A stretch of DNA of 46,344 nucleotides from Opitutaceae bacterium. GTDB lineage: Bacteria; Verrucomicrobiota; Verrucomicrobiia; Opitutales; Opitutaceae. Numbering within the stretch: the first letter of the stretch is position 1; every line of letters starts with the position of its first letter. Positions 16,680 to 27,300 of the stretch are shown piece by piece. Below the pieces are notes generated by a model. That model worked only from the letters and a program-made list of their open reading frames with translations. It had not been told where the DNA came from and ran no database searches. The translations under genes and the position numbers were made by a program. The stretch spans positions 1-46,344 of the forward strand of contig JANQKI010000149.1 of NCBI GenBank assembly GCA_028281165.1, written 5' to 3'.

Positions 16680-17345
16680 CTAGATTTGCTTTGCGGGAGT
16701 CGATCGCAGCTCGCTAACCAGTGTTGCCACAAGGACAGCAAGATAAAGCGTACCAAAGGCCCCCTCGAGGGCCGACAAGATGCGGGCGAATCCATTGATC
16801 GGGACGATGTCGCCATAACCCAAGGTAGTTAGGCTAACGAAACTGTAGTAGAGTAGATCAGCTTCGCTAGCTAGAAAATCGCCTGACTCCATGGAGAAAG
16901 CCGACGAATCGAACAACTGAACCAAAACGAAAAATCTCGACCAGGCAAAACCCAAGAGAAAATAGCCGCAAATGCCGCCTATGGTGCGATCAAGAGCATT
17001 TCCTCGCGACCGCGACAGGGCGTATCGTAAAGATACATACAGCGCGCTAACCTGAACCAACAGGGTAACCATATTTCGCAGCACTTGGTTTACGACGAAA
17101 GCGCCAAAGATCATTTCGAAAATGACCGTGCCTAATATAAAAGCGATTCCGAAGGAATAGCTGAAAAGCCAGCCCTTACTGGAGGAAATCAAGTAGCCTC
17201 CCACGCCAAAGAGAAAGGCCCAAAGCAATCCTAATCCCAAGGTTCTCCAACCGGCCTCCTCGCTAATCATCAAAGGAGAGGTAAGAATGGCGAAGAGAAT
17301 CGACAGGAAAAGAAAGAGGCTGCGAACTTTTTTGAAAAAACCCAT
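16680..17345 (-). CDS. Two-transmembrane-type K+ channel
   Basis: 221 residues. Several N-terminal hydrophobic segments are followed by a pore loop with selectivity filter TTLGYGD (residues 173-179), then a final helix. This is the ion-channel family PF07885, selective for potassium. There is no cytoplasmic RCK domain. Its start directly abuts the stop of the RND pump gene (no gap), so the two are co-translated; linking K+ flux to efflux is an inference only. Confidence 0.9.
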   Translation of the reverse strand: MGFFKKVRSLFLFLSILFAILTSPLMISEEAGWRTLGLGLLWAFLFGVGGYLISSSKGWLFSYSFGIAFILGTVIFEMIFGAFVVNQVLRNMVTLLVQVSALYVSLRYALSRSRGNALDRTIGGICGYFLLGFAWSRFFVLVQLFDSSAFSMESGDFLASEADLLYYSFVSLTTLGYGDIVPINGFARILSALEGAFGTLYLAVLVATLVSELRSTPAKQI

Positions 17346-20300
17346 TCAGGCGGGATCTTCTTTAGATTCCTCTTTCTCTTCTACTTCTTCAGCTCTCTCC
17401 GCTTGCTGTGGATAGGTTCTGCGAAAGAATAGGTAGAAGAGAGAAGGACAAAGCAGAAGGGTGAGAGCCGTAGCGAAAGCCAAACCGAACATCATGGCAT
17501 AGGCCATTGAGCTCCACATACCGCCACCACTGATGCCCAGCGGCATCAAGCCGATGATAGTCGTACACGTAGTTAAAATGATAGGACGCAAACGCGATTT
17601 GGCAGCTTTGACAATGGCCTCTACGAGGATCGGTTCATCTTTGAGTTGAAGATTGATTTCATCGATGAGCAGGATCGCGTTGTTGACGATAATTCCAAGC
17701 AGAGCGATCAAGCCTAGCAAAGTCATAAAGCCAAAAGAAGATCCGGTTAGCAAAAGGCCAGGAGTCACGCCGATCAACATAGGAGGAAGCGTTAGACAAA
17801 TGATGGTAAAGCGTCGCAGGCTATTAAATTGAGCGATGAGTATTAGGGCCAAGATGGAAAGCGAGATAGGCATGGCCGAGGCTAGTTTGCCCTGAGCCTC
17901 AGCGCTGTCAGCCTGCTCTCCGCCGTACTCGATCCGGTATCCATCTACCCACTCGGCCGACTCCATCAGATCAGCAATTCGTGGCTGAATCTCAGCCAAC
18001 GCCTCGCTAGCAAACCTTCCAGCAACCTTGGCTTTAATGGTCATTACCCGCTGGGTGTTCTCACGCAAGATGGAACCAGGCTGAAACTCGATAGAGACGT
18101 CGGCAACCTGCCCTAACGGAACTACTCCCGACAAGCTGCCGAAAACCGGCATGTCGATCAGGCGTTCGGGGCGTTCGCGAAAGTCGTCAGCCGATCGAAT
18201 CACAACCGGAATCGACTTGTTCTCCTCTCGGTAATAAGTGCTTGTCATCCCCGAAAACTGGATACCAAGAGCTTGAGCAATCGTTTGCGTACTAAGCCCA
18301 AGACGAGCGGCCCTAATCGGATCCGGGTCAATCGTCACCTGCTTAGTCCAAGCCCCCCAATCGTCACGAATATCATGCAAACCGGCGACTTGCCTAAGTT
18401 CCCGAGCAATCTTGTCCCTCAATTCGTAAAGCGTATTCATATTCCTTCCATAGAGTCGTATCTGAATGGGATCACCCACCGGCGGTCCGCTTTCCAGCGG
18501 CAGAGGCGTTATGCGAGCTTCGGCCGACTCGCTGCTTCCATACTCACGCACTCTATCAATCAAGCTCTCCACTACTTCTGGGTCCTCGGAATAAGTAAGA
18601 ACGGAAAGCAGAGCATAGCTGGGCTTGGCAGGTTCGGGAGAGAGAGACAAATACCACCTGGGGCCTCCATTGCCGATCCAGGTAGACACGCTTTTGATGT
18701 CATCCGCGTTGTCTTCGAGCAGCCAGCGTTCGAACTCTCGCACGCTTTGTTCTGTTTCCAAGATATCAATACCTAAAGGCAGTTCATAGTTAACGATGAA
18801 CTGTCCTCTTTCGTTTGGCGGAAAGAAAATGGAAGGCACAAAGCGAAAGCCCCAGGCAGCCACGAAGGTCAAAACAAGAATCGAAATGGGATAAAGCCAC
18901 CTAAGCCTGATCACCGAACGAAGCAGCTTCTCGTAGGGCGCGTAAAACGAGCTGAGCATACGACCAACAAAAGTATCCTTTTTCAAAGGCTTGAGGAAGT
19001 AGTAGCAAAACAAGGGGATTATGGTTACAGAAAGCCCCCAGCTTGCCAGAAGCGTAAGCGTAATGACCGCGAATAGACTGAAAGTAAACTCGCTGACCGC
19101 CCCCGGAGCTAGAGCGATGGTAGAGAAGGCGGCAATGGTAGTGCCGCTTGCCGCTAGCAGGGGAATGATTAATCCTTGTACGGAGTCCACTACGGACTTC
19201 ATGCGGTCTTGACCTTGACTTTGTCGCACAAGTATTTGCTCCGTCACTACCACAGCATTATCGACCAGCAGACCGAGAGCGATAATAAGAGCAGCGATCG
19301 ACATCATCTCCAACTGCACGTCGAGCATCGGCATTAAAACGAAGGCCGCCATGATGGCTGACGGGACCAGCACGCCGACAATCAGAGCCATACGCAGGCC
19401 AGCGAAAAGGAACATGACGACCACCACGAAAAAGAAAGCCTGACCTAGATTAACCACAAAGTCGTTGATCGATTTGCTAACGTAAATGGGCTGGAAAAAC
19501 ATAGTCTCGATATCCAGACCAATAGGTAGTCCACCTTGAATTTCTTGTATTTTTTTCTCAATACGACTGCCTACTTCGGTAACGGCCTCGCCTTCTACCA
19601 TCGAAACCGAAATGCAAATGGCTCGCTCCCCATTGAAATGAGCGAGGGATGTTGGAGGATCCACATAGTCCCGCCGAACATCGACCACGTCGGAAACACG
19701 AACTGTCGTGGCAGTGCCCGAGACTGATAGACGAAAATCCGCCAACTCCTCCAAGCTTTCGAACTCGCCAAGGGTCACTAGGTCGAGCCGCTCCTTTCCG
19801 GCTAAAGCCCGGCCACTGGAAGAAGCCGCATTTTGCTGTGAAAGTTGTTGAGACAACATGGTAGGCGTAAAGCCATAGGCCGCCAACTCGCTGCTGGAGA
19901 ATTCCAGATAAACCCGTTCGTCCACCGTTCCATGAAACTGGACTTTGGCCACCCCATCCATCGCCAGCAACTCGTCGCGAATGTCGTCCGCGTAGTCGTA
20001 CATTTCTCGATACGAAAAACCATCGCCAACCAAAGCATAGACGTAGGGAAAGACATCTCCCACTTCGTCATTCACTTCTGGCTCGCTAGCCCCTTCCGGC
20101 AATTCAACAGCCGCCACTTTGTTACGCAGATCCTGCCAAATGGGATCCAAATCGAAATGCTCTTCATGCAGCTCCACTGATATAATGGACATATTCGCCT
20201 TGGAGTTCGAAGTGATCTCATCCACCTCAGGCATCTGGCGGATAGCTCGTTCAATCACGTCGCTTACCTCCTGCTCCACCTCGACGGCAGAACGACCAGG

Positions 20301-20453
20301 ATAAAATGTAGTCACACGAGCAGAACGTATGGTGAATTCCGGATACTCGAGGCGACCGATTTCGAAATAAGTCGAAAGACCCATCATCATAAGAAGAAAA
20401 TAGATGATGAGAGACGTTCTATTATTCTTAAGAGCGAATCGAGCCGGATTCAT
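17346..20453 (-). CDS. RND efflux pump, inner-membrane subunit
   Basis: About 1035 residues with the RND layout: twelve transmembrane helices and two large periplasmic loops. The open frame extends to 20672, but the ATG at 20453 is preferred because it starts NPARFALKNNRTSLIIYFLL and overlaps the upstream fusion-protein stop in a TGATG arrangement. In the fourth helix the proton-relay pair is VDN, with one Asp replaced by Asn, as in several non-AcrB RND groups. It pumps drugs or metabolites with the adjacent membrane-fusion protein and the TolC fusion. The substrate is unknown. Confidence 0.9.
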   Translation of the reverse strand: MNPARFALKNNRTSLIIYFLLMMMGLSTYFEIGRLEYPEFTIRSARVTTFYPGRSAVEVEQEVSDVIERAIRQMPEVDEITSNSKANMSIISVELHEEHFDLDPIWQDLRNKVAAVELPEGASEPEVNDEVGDVFPYVYALVGDGFSYREMYDYADDIRDELLAMDGVAKVQFHGTVDERVYLEFSSSELAAYGFTPTMLSQQLSQQNAASSSGRALAGKERLDLVTLGEFESLEELADFRLSVSGTATTVRVSDVVDVRRDYVDPPTSLAHFNGERAICISVSMVEGEAVTEVGSRIEKKIQEIQGGLPIGLDIETMFFQPIYVSKSINDFVVNLGQAFFFVVVVMFLFAGLRMALIVGVLVPSAIMAAFVLMPMLDVQLEMMSIAALIIALGLLVDNAVVVTEQILVRQSQGQDRMKSVVDSVQGLIIPLLAASGTTIAAFSTIALAPGAVSEFTFSLFAVITLTLLASWGLSVTIIPLFCYYFLKPLKKDTFVGRMLSSFYAPYEKLLRSVIRLRWLYPISILVLTFVAAWGFRFVPSIFFPPNERGQFIVNYELPLGIDILETEQSVREFERWLLEDNADDIKSVSTWIGNGGPRWYLSLSPEPAKPSYALLSVLTYSEDPEVVESLIDRVREYGSSESAEARITPLPLESGPPVGDPIQIRLYGRNMNTLYELRDKIARELRQVAGLHDIRDDWGAWTKQVTIDPDPIRAARLGLSTQTIAQALGIQFSGMTSTYYREENKSIPVVIRSADDFRERPERLIDMPVFGSLSGVVPLGQVADVSIEFQPGSILRENTQRVMTIKAKVAGRFASEALAEIQPRIADLMESAEWVDGYRIEYGGEQADSAEAQGKLASAMPISLSILALILIAQFNSLRRFTIICLTLPPMLIGVTPGLLLTGSSFGFMTLLGLIALLGIIVNNAILLIDEINLQLKDEPILVEAIVKAAKSRLRPIILTTCTTIIGLMPLGISGGGMWSSMAYAMMFGLAFATALTLLLCPSLFYLFFRRTYPQQAERAEEVEEKEESKEDPA

Positions 20454-21505
20454 TCTTCCTCCTTCAGGCGAACGATCATCCCGTCTTCCATTTTGTTGAC
20501 TCCACGACTCACGACCCGTTCGCCCGGATTTAATCCTGACAATATGGATACATTTCCTTCCAACTCTAAAGAGCCAACAGAGACTTCTCTTTTTCCGATC
20601 GCGGCAAGTCCGCCTTCTTGAGAAGACGCAACCCAAACGAACTGCTTCCCGCCAGCCATGGAAACGACGCAAACCAGTGGAATCAACATGGCATCGCCAG
20701 TTTCGCGAGAAAGCTCAACATTGGCTTCCCCATCCATCCCAACGCGAAAGGCCGCATCCGTGACGCTAAGGGCTGCGGTGACGCCATAAGTCGTGTTATT
20801 GGTGCTGCTGGGCGATATCTCTGTGATCGTAGCCGGAAAGGTATCTTCGGCAATATCTCCCAAACGGATGGTCAGACTCTGACCAGTCGAAAGGAGCCCC
20901 ACTACGTCTGTCGGAGCTCCAAATGCGAATTCCATCGGCCCTTCGCCCTGAATCGACATAGCGGATTGCCCTGCCTGCACGACTTGCTGGGGATCGATAT
21001 TGACGCTGGCAATCACGCCTTCGTAGGGCATTTTCAATGACGTGTCATTGAGTCGATTCAGAGCTGAATTATAGTTCGCCTGGGCTGACTGCTCTTGAGC
21101 AATCGCGCCATCGAGCTGGCTTTGACTGGCATTGCCGCTTTCGAAAAGACGCTGCGCTCGCCGCAGCTCCTGATCCGCTTGGGTCAACCCAGCCTGGGCA
21201 TTATCCAAACTGTTTTGATAGTCGCTGGCATCTAGTCGAGCCAAGAGGGTACCTTCGGCGTAAAACTGGCCCTGCTTCGCCAGAACTTCGATCACGCGAC
21301 CACTCACTTCAAAAGCAAGGTTGACGCCTTCCGCGGCTTGCAGTTGACCAGAAAAGGTACGGGTAGAGGTACTAGTAGGCTCAGGAACAACGATAGTATA
21401 AACGGGTCGTGGTGGAAGCTCCACTACGGACTTCTCTCCACCGCAACCAGCTAGAATCAGAGAAACAAGTATAAAAGGCAGAGGGTAATGGTAATTGGCT
21501 TTCAT
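20450..21505 (-). CDS. RND membrane-fusion lipoprotein
   Basis: A 351-residue periplasmic adaptor. The signal peptide ends in the lipobox LAGC, so it is anchored to the inner membrane. A biotinyl-lipoyl-like beta section surrounds a coiled-coil hairpin (NSLDNAQAGLTQADQELRRAQRLFESG...QSQLDGAIAQEQSAQANYNSALNRLND), followed by beta-barrel and membrane-proximal domains. It bridges the RND pump and the TolC-like partner. It starts 18 bases after the TolC-fusion stop and overlaps the pump start. Confidence 0.9.
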   Translation of the reverse strand: MKANYHYPLPFILVSLILAGCGGEKSVVELPPRPVYTIVVPEPTSTSTRTFSGQLQAAEGVNLAFEVSGRVIEVLAKQGQFYAEGTLLARLDASDYQNSLDNAQAGLTQADQELRRAQRLFESGNASQSQLDGAIAQEQSAQANYNSALNRLNDTSLKMPYEGVIASVNIDPQQVVQAGQSAMSIQGEGPMEFAFGAPTDVVGLLSTGQSLTIRLGDIAEDTFPATITEISPSSTNNTTYGVTAALSVTDAAFRVGMDGEANVELSRETGDAMLIPLVCVVSMAGGKQFVWVASSQEGGLAAIGKREVSVGSLELEGNVSILSGLNPGERVVSRGVNKMEDGMIVRLKEEE

Positions 21506-21523
21506 GGTAAAAGGAGGTTGCTA

Positions 21524-23944
21524 TCAATTTGGTTGACTTGCTTCAATGGTGGAGCGAGCAGCTTCACGGTAGGATTCTTTAGGCGATGCCGCGTTCTGCA
21601 ATGCATCCAGCCCCTCGGCCAGAAAACGCCGGAAAAGCGAAATCAAAGCGCTCCGTTCGTCGGGGGTTTTTGAATACTCGTACCAGGCAATGGCTCGCTG
21701 AAGCTGATGAACGGTCTTAAGGTAGTCGTAGCCAGCAACAGCGGCCTGCTGACGCTGGGAAAGCAAGGAAGATTGAGCATCGAGAAGATCCAAGATGGAA
21801 GCAGCTCCTTGGCTGTATTTTTCTTGGATCGATTCATAGTTTTTCTCTGCAGCTTCCAGAGAAGTCCGACTCAAACGCATGTTGGGATGAGCCGAGCTGA
21901 TATTGTAGAATGCGGCCAAAGCTCGTTGCTCGATCTGCTGAACCGCCTTTTCTCGCTGAGCGGCTAGCCCGCGAATCAATGCCTGCGTTTTCATAACGTC
22001 AGCCTTGCGCTGGCCATTCTCGAAGATTGGAATGGAAAGCTGTACGCCAAGCGTGGCTTGATTTTCGCTATCTGTAGCAAAAAAGTCACTACCTTGAAAG
22101 ACGCGAGCGTATTCCAAAGATCCAAGAATCTCGGGCATAAAACGCCTTTGTCTCTGACGCAGAAGAATGCCCTGCCCTGCAAGCTGCAAATCGAAGGCCA
22201 ATAGCTCGGGCGAATTTTCAACCGCAAAAGCCTGCACAAAACGGCCGAACTCGTTGAAATCCTTCACGTTGTTAAGCAGAGGGCCGAGCTGATCGTCGAG
22301 AAAGTAGATTTCCTCTGTTCCGATAACCAGATCTTCCACATTCCAAATCCTTTCTCGCGGAGCCCCGATTTGAAGATTGAAAGCCACCATGGCATTCGAT
22401 CGCGAACTTTCGCGCTGTATTAGCGTAGCTCGATTTCTAGCGCTGCTTTGCTCCCAACGGAATGATTCAGAAGGCTCGGCAGCCCCAATTTCGATACGCA
22501 GTTTCGCAAGCTGAAAGTTGTTTTCCGTCAATCTGAGATTCTCTCGCTCAATCCGGTAAAGACTAGCCGCTGTGAGATAATCGAAATAGGCCGAAGAGGC
22601 CGCATCCATGGCGTCGAGCTCGCTCGAGAGCGTCAAGTAGCTAGAAGCTTCCGCGATTCTTCTCTGAGCCCGGAGACCGCTCCACGCCTCGTCACTAAAA
22701 AGAATCGATTGAATTTCCAAACCCAGGCTTTCCTGATGACTCGATTCGGGCGTAGTCATAGGACTGATACGGTCCCAGTTTTCTAATGCCACATAACTCC
22801 CCTTGCCTGTCAGAGTCGGCCTTAATCGGGTTCTCGCAATATCCACATCGATTTCCGTAGCGATTTGATCTTCTCTGCTGATGGTAACATCGATATTTTC
22901 AGAGGCCGCCTTGGTCATGGCTTCTTCGAGACTGATAGGCTCGCCTTCCAAAGCGATGCCTTCGTTGATTAACTCCGCAGACAAGGCGATGTCGTAGGTT
23001 GGCGACCAATCCAGACCCCGAGCCGTTTCAGCGTTGATCACCAAACGGTCGAATACCGGCAAATAGACTGGCAGATTACCCGTACCCACTCCTTGGATAA
23101 GCTGATGAATATTCAAAGCAGTTCGTCTAGCTACAGCGCGACTTTCATCTGTAGCCAAGCCAGCCAGGGCTCCTAACTCGACGTCGACCTGGCCCGCCAT
23201 AGTCACGGTCATTATGTTCCGGACGGCCAATGACTCGTAAAGCAGTTTTCGCTCGTCATCAGGAAGTCGCGGCAAGAGCGAAACGTACAAGACATTTAGG
23301 TTTCCTGGCAGTCGAGCGATGGTCTCGCTGGCGGTTCCTGCTGCTGGAATCAGTTGGATCTCGATACCCAAATCCGCTTCTATCGAAGTCTTGACCTCCT
23401 CGATCTGCTGCAGTTGAGGAATGTAGAGCTCGTCGACAAGAGCGAAAAGTCTTGTTTCTCCCGAAAGCGTAAAGAGAAGCTGCAAGTCAGCTGACACACG
23501 ACGCGGACTGGTAATGAATGTGTAGTTGCGAAGCAAAGACGATCCTACAGGCGAGATGATCTTCTGATTAGAGTTACTAAACTGAAGAGCCCCCCCAATG
23601 ATGGGTTTCGTCCGCTCATCATCGGTGAGGCGAGCTGCTATCTCCGTCGCGATCACTCCAGCCGCATAAACAATATCCACTTGCGGGTCAGCCAAAGCTT
23701 TGGACAAGTATTGAGCAACAAGCGAAGGCTCGTAGCCAGCATTGAAGTCGTCCAGAAGACGAATCCGGTAATTGCCATCAGCCAAGGTCTCCAGCTCCAC
23801 CATAAATCGATCAACGAAGCCGTCGAAATAGGCCGAATCCCCATCTCGGATAATGGCAATGGAATAAGTATTAGTTTCCTGGCCAGATACGGTGGAAACG
23901 AAAAGCAAAGCCAAGAACAGGATCAGCGTGCGGCGCAGTGGCAT
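21524..23944 (-). CDS. Binding-protein / TolC outer-membrane fusion
   Basis: About 806 residues from the ATG at 23944 (MPLRRTLILFLALLFVSTVSG signal peptide). Residues ~25-320 resemble the ABC_sub_bind family (PF04392), a periplasmic binding-protein fold. Residues ~345-790 are a TolC-type outer-membrane channel with its long helices (the coiled-coil repeats of the efflux family) and the usual FENGQRKAD strand. The fusion puts a ligand-binding domain next to the channel of the adjoining RND system. The ATG at 23944 is chosen over an upstream start because the signal peptide begins there. The ligand is unknown. Confidence 0.8.
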   Translation of the reverse strand: MPLRRTLILFLALLFVSTVSGQETNTYSIAIIRDGDSAYFDGFVDRFMVELETLADGNYRIRLLDDFNAGYEPSLVAQYLSKALADPQVDIVYAAGVIATEIAARLTDDERTKPIIGGALQFSNSNQKIISPVGSSLLRNYTFITSPRRVSADLQLLFTLSGETRLFALVDELYIPQLQQIEEVKTSIEADLGIEIQLIPAAGTASETIARLPGNLNVLYVSLLPRLPDDERKLLYESLAVRNIMTVTMAGQVDVELGALAGLATDESRAVARRTALNIHQLIQGVGTGNLPVYLPVFDRLVINAETARGLDWSPTYDIALSAELINEGIALEGEPISLEEAMTKAASENIDVTISREDQIATEIDVDIARTRLRPTLTGKGSYVALENWDRISPMTTPESSHQESLGLEIQSILFSDEAWSGLRAQRRIAEASSYLTLSSELDAMDAASSAYFDYLTAASLYRIERENLRLTENNFQLAKLRIEIGAAEPSESFRWEQSSARNRATLIQRESSRSNAMVAFNLQIGAPRERIWNVEDLVIGTEEIYFLDDQLGPLLNNVKDFNEFGRFVQAFAVENSPELLAFDLQLAGQGILLRQRQRRFMPEILGSLEYARVFQGSDFFATDSENQATLGVQLSIPIFENGQRKADVMKTQALIRGLAAQREKAVQQIEQRALAAFYNISSAHPNMRLSRTSLEAAEKNYESIQEKYSQGAASILDLLDAQSSLLSQRQQAAVAGYDYLKTVHQLQRAIAWYEYSKTPDERSALISLFRRFLAEGLDALQNAASPKESYREAARSTIEASQPN

Positions 23945-24013
23945 AATAGGGTGTAAAGCAAATAGCCTTTTAGGCTCGCACGCGGATTCCGGCAAGTAGG
24001 TATTTTAAAAGAT

Positions 24014-24315
24014 CTTAGTGAGTGTCCAACAGTTAGCCAAAGAAGGTGGAACGCGGCGTCCTCGACGCGTTTTTTGCAATGGGGAGTCCATCGCTCATAG
24101 TCAATCGAAAGGACTGCGTCCGCTGACGGTAGAAGATCTAAAGCGGTATCGCCCGAGCCAGCGGAGCTAGCAGGCTTAGAAGCTGTTGGATAAATCAATT
24201 TTCAATGCTATTTTGCGTTATGGGTAGGGAGGCTTGCGTGCCACGGCGTAGTCCCTCGAAGACGGGTTCTCAAGCCTCCCTACCTCGCTTACGCTTTTAT
24301 TGGACACTCTCTTAG
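24014..24315. mobile_element. Possible non-autonomous element bounded by inverted repeats
   Basis: The left end (CTTAGTGAGTGTCCAA, 24014-24029) and the right end (TTGGACACTCTCTTAG, 24300-24315) match in inverse orientation at 14 of 16 positions. Between them lie about 270 bases without a gene. The right end is 10 bases past the stop of the ABC-fusion gene. No clear target-site duplication was seen. Confidence 0.45.
24223..24284. repeat. Large hairpin inside the intergenic element (repeat copy B)
   Basis: Arms GGTAGGGAGGCTTG (24223-24236, read from 24223) and CAAGCCTCCCTACC (24271-24284) are perfectly complementary over 14 bp around a 34-base loop. The sequence type recurs at 8172-8262 with the loop reversed. 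Confidence 0.6.
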
Positions 24316-24324
24316 AAGCAAAAT

Positions 24325-27300
24325 CTACCGCGACGTTCCTTCCATGCGTATTCTTGGATCCAATACCATGAGCAGGAGGTCGCTGACCAGAGTACCGAGT
24401 ACTCCAAGAGCGCTAAGAATTACTAGCATGGAACCAGCCATGAAAAGATCTTCCGTCATCAGAGCCGATAGCATGAGCGAACCTGTTGTAGGCAGACTTA
24501 GAACGACCGAAACGATGGCTGCCCCGGAAATCAGTTGAGGGAAGATTCCTCCTATGCTCGAAATGAAGGGATTTAGAGCCAAGCGGACCGGATATTTGAA
24601 CAGAAGCTTCATAGGCTTTACGCCTTTGGCCCTGGCAGTGGTAACGTATGGCTTCTTCAATTCGTCCAGCAGATTGCCCCGCATCACACGAATCATTCCG
24701 GCTAGACTTCCCAAAGCCACTACGATAATGGGCAGCCAAATATGCTGCATCAGGTCCCAAACCTTGCCCATACTCCACTCGGGATCGGCAATGTATTTAG
24801 ACGAGAAGAGTCCAGAAGCATCGATTCCAAAGAGTTTGCGGCCTAGCACCATAAGCACCACAGCCAAGAGAAAATTCGGGATACACATGCCAATGAAGCC
24901 AAGAAAGGAAATTACGTAGTCGCTTACCGAATACTGTCTGACGGCTGAGTAGATTCCGATGGGCATGGCAAAGGACCAGGTGAAAATTATGGTTCCCAAG
25001 GAAATGAGAAAGGTCATGAGTATGCGGTCGCCCACCAGATCGTTAACCGCTCGCTCCCCTTGCATGGAAAGCCCAAGGTCTCCCTGCAGCAACCCCATAT
25101 CGGCGGAGTTGAACGTGGTAAACCAATACAGTCCCGACCACTTCAGGTACTGGATCACGGGGGGATCGTCCAAACCATACATGACCCGATATTCTTCAAT
25201 GCGATCCAAGGCATTAGGCGTTCCAGAAGCCTCGAGTTCTATGAGTCGGGAAGTAAGAAAATCGCCTGGAGGCAGCTGTAGTATTGAAAATGTAGCGACA
25301 GAAATGATAAACAGGGTTGGTATCATGATGAGCAACCGTCGACCGATGTAGGGATGCCTAATTCCGAGCAGGACGAATATGCAGAAAATGGCCATAATAA
25401 TGATCGTCCTAAGAATAAAATTCAGGATATCGCTGCTGCTGCCGTTCGGTCCGCCGGTCGTGGACTGAGAGCTCATCAAGCCACTGTAGTCTGGCTCTCG
25501 CAAAAGACGCCGCATGGACTGAAGCGATTGCGGGGGATTGGAGGGATTCTCAAAGTAGTAAGTATCCAATCCCGCGTTGCCAGGAGTTTGATACATGCCC
25601 GAAAGAATCGCCACTTCGGGCACATTTCGTAGTTGATTACTAACTACAACAAGACGCGGAACTGGGGTGGAAATGCTTATAGTGTAGAGTTGTTCCCGAG
25701 CAATGTCGGTAACCGTCCTGAAAACGTCGATTTGGTCCTGCAGGGTTGGCTGGAGAGTGGCCAGGTCCCAGGCGGCAATCGACTCCCTCATTGGATGGCC
25801 CTCAGGAATGGGGACACCTCGTGGCGGATTATCCAATTCAGGAAACATGCCGCCTGCTTCGACCCAGCGAGAATACTGCTGAGCGTAGTCGGAATAAGAG
25901 CTACCCGGAGCCAGCATGCGCGGCAACAGCAAGGGAAAAAACTCGCTGAAGCTTTCGTTGACACTAAAATCGTGCTGCAAGCCACGCACTTCCGTACGCC
26001 AAAGCTGAGGCGAACGAGGGCGGATTCCAGCTCGAATTCCAACACGTCCCCAGTCGTCTGCTACGAGTTGCAGAGCTTGTGTATCCACATTCCTGAGAGC
26101 ATTGCTAAAATGGATGAAGAAGTGAGCTCGCGTTCCATCAGGAAACTGGCGATAGCCTTCCCTATCGCGTTGATCCAATCCAATCTCGTCTAGCAGCTTG
26201 TTCGCTCTTTCCGGATCGAACTCAACATAGGCGGAAAACAATTCGGGCGAATGAAAAACGCTATCTCTTCCCGGATCCACTTGAGCCGGCTCTCCAAGAC
26301 CGCTAAACTGAGAATCAATGATCTGCTGGCGATCGATGGCCAGGGATAGAGCTTGGCGAAATTCCTTTTTACTCAAATACTCAAGCTTCCATTTCGTGGA
26401 AGGATCCTCTTCGTCTACGCGACGGTTCACGTTCGGCATAATCACGATATCCGAACGATCAACCGAGTACCAATGAAGCAGCCGATAGTCTCCTTGCTCA
26501 CGCTGATCCATGAGAAGACTGTAGAGCTTGAAATTGATACCTTCGGATTGATACGCCACATCTCCACCCGCGGAAGAAATACCGATAATGCTGGCCGTCT
26601 TTTCCTGGAGGACGAAGCGGTCGATGTAGGGCAGCTGGTTTCCCTCGGTATCAACAACAAAATAATAAGGATTCCTTATGAAACTGTAAGGGGAGTTTAG
26701 ATCGGAGCTTCTCGGTATCCAGGGCCAGAGACGCGGGTGGTCTGGATTCATCAAAGCTACTGTCGACTGCTCGGCGAATTTCTTGTAGGCATCGCGATCT
26801 CGATTGAGACCGTACATTTTTCTCAACTCGGCCTGCTTTTCTGGATCACCTACTAGCGGATGATATTGTCGACGATAGTGCTCGGGAGAACTCGTTAAAT
26901 AAGAGCCCAAAGATGAAGCTATCTTGTGCAGGAAAGTACCATGAGGGTGTTCGAAACTTATGGTGATGGTATGCTTATCGTGCATCGTGATCGATCCACC
27001 GGTACCCTGATGCCTTAAGATTTCCCTAATGCTGAAATCAATCTCAGGCTTATCGAACTCGTTCTCGTACCAATACATGATATCCTCGGCATCCCAATCT
27101 TCTCCGTCGGACCACTTTACCCCCTTTCTGAGATAGAAAGTGTAGTGCCGCTTGTCTTCGCTTACCTCCCAGCTTTTAGCCAAATGAGGAACGATGGGCT
27201 CTCCTTGAGCGGAGTATCGAACGAGGTGATGGTAGGAGAAATAGTTACGAATTATCTGAAGCCTAGCTTCATTGGGAATATAGCTGACCCAAGTGCCCCC

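Larger units (their letters stand above)
23945..24324. other. 380-bp non-coding region between TolC-fusion and ABC-fusion genes
   Basis: No gene is seen. It holds the inverted-repeat-bounded element (24014-24315), its hairpin (24223-24284), and a GCGTC-CTC-GACGC stem-loop followed by GTTTTTT (24056-24075) that looks like an intrinsic terminator on plus although no plus gene precedes it. Confidence 0.6.

Noticed and set aside
20454..20672. Upstream extension of the RND pump open frame
   Set aside because: It overlaps the membrane-fusion gene on the same strand; the ATG at 20453 gives the typical N-terminus and a TGATG junction.
24056..24075. GCGTC-CTC-GACGC stem followed by a T-run
   Set aside because: It looks like an intrinsic terminator on plus, but no plus gene lies upstream. 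It is reported only as part of the element.
25633..26193. 186-residue plus frame opposite the ABC-fusion gene
   Set aside because: No domain is seen and it is fully covered by a well-supported gene on the other strand.
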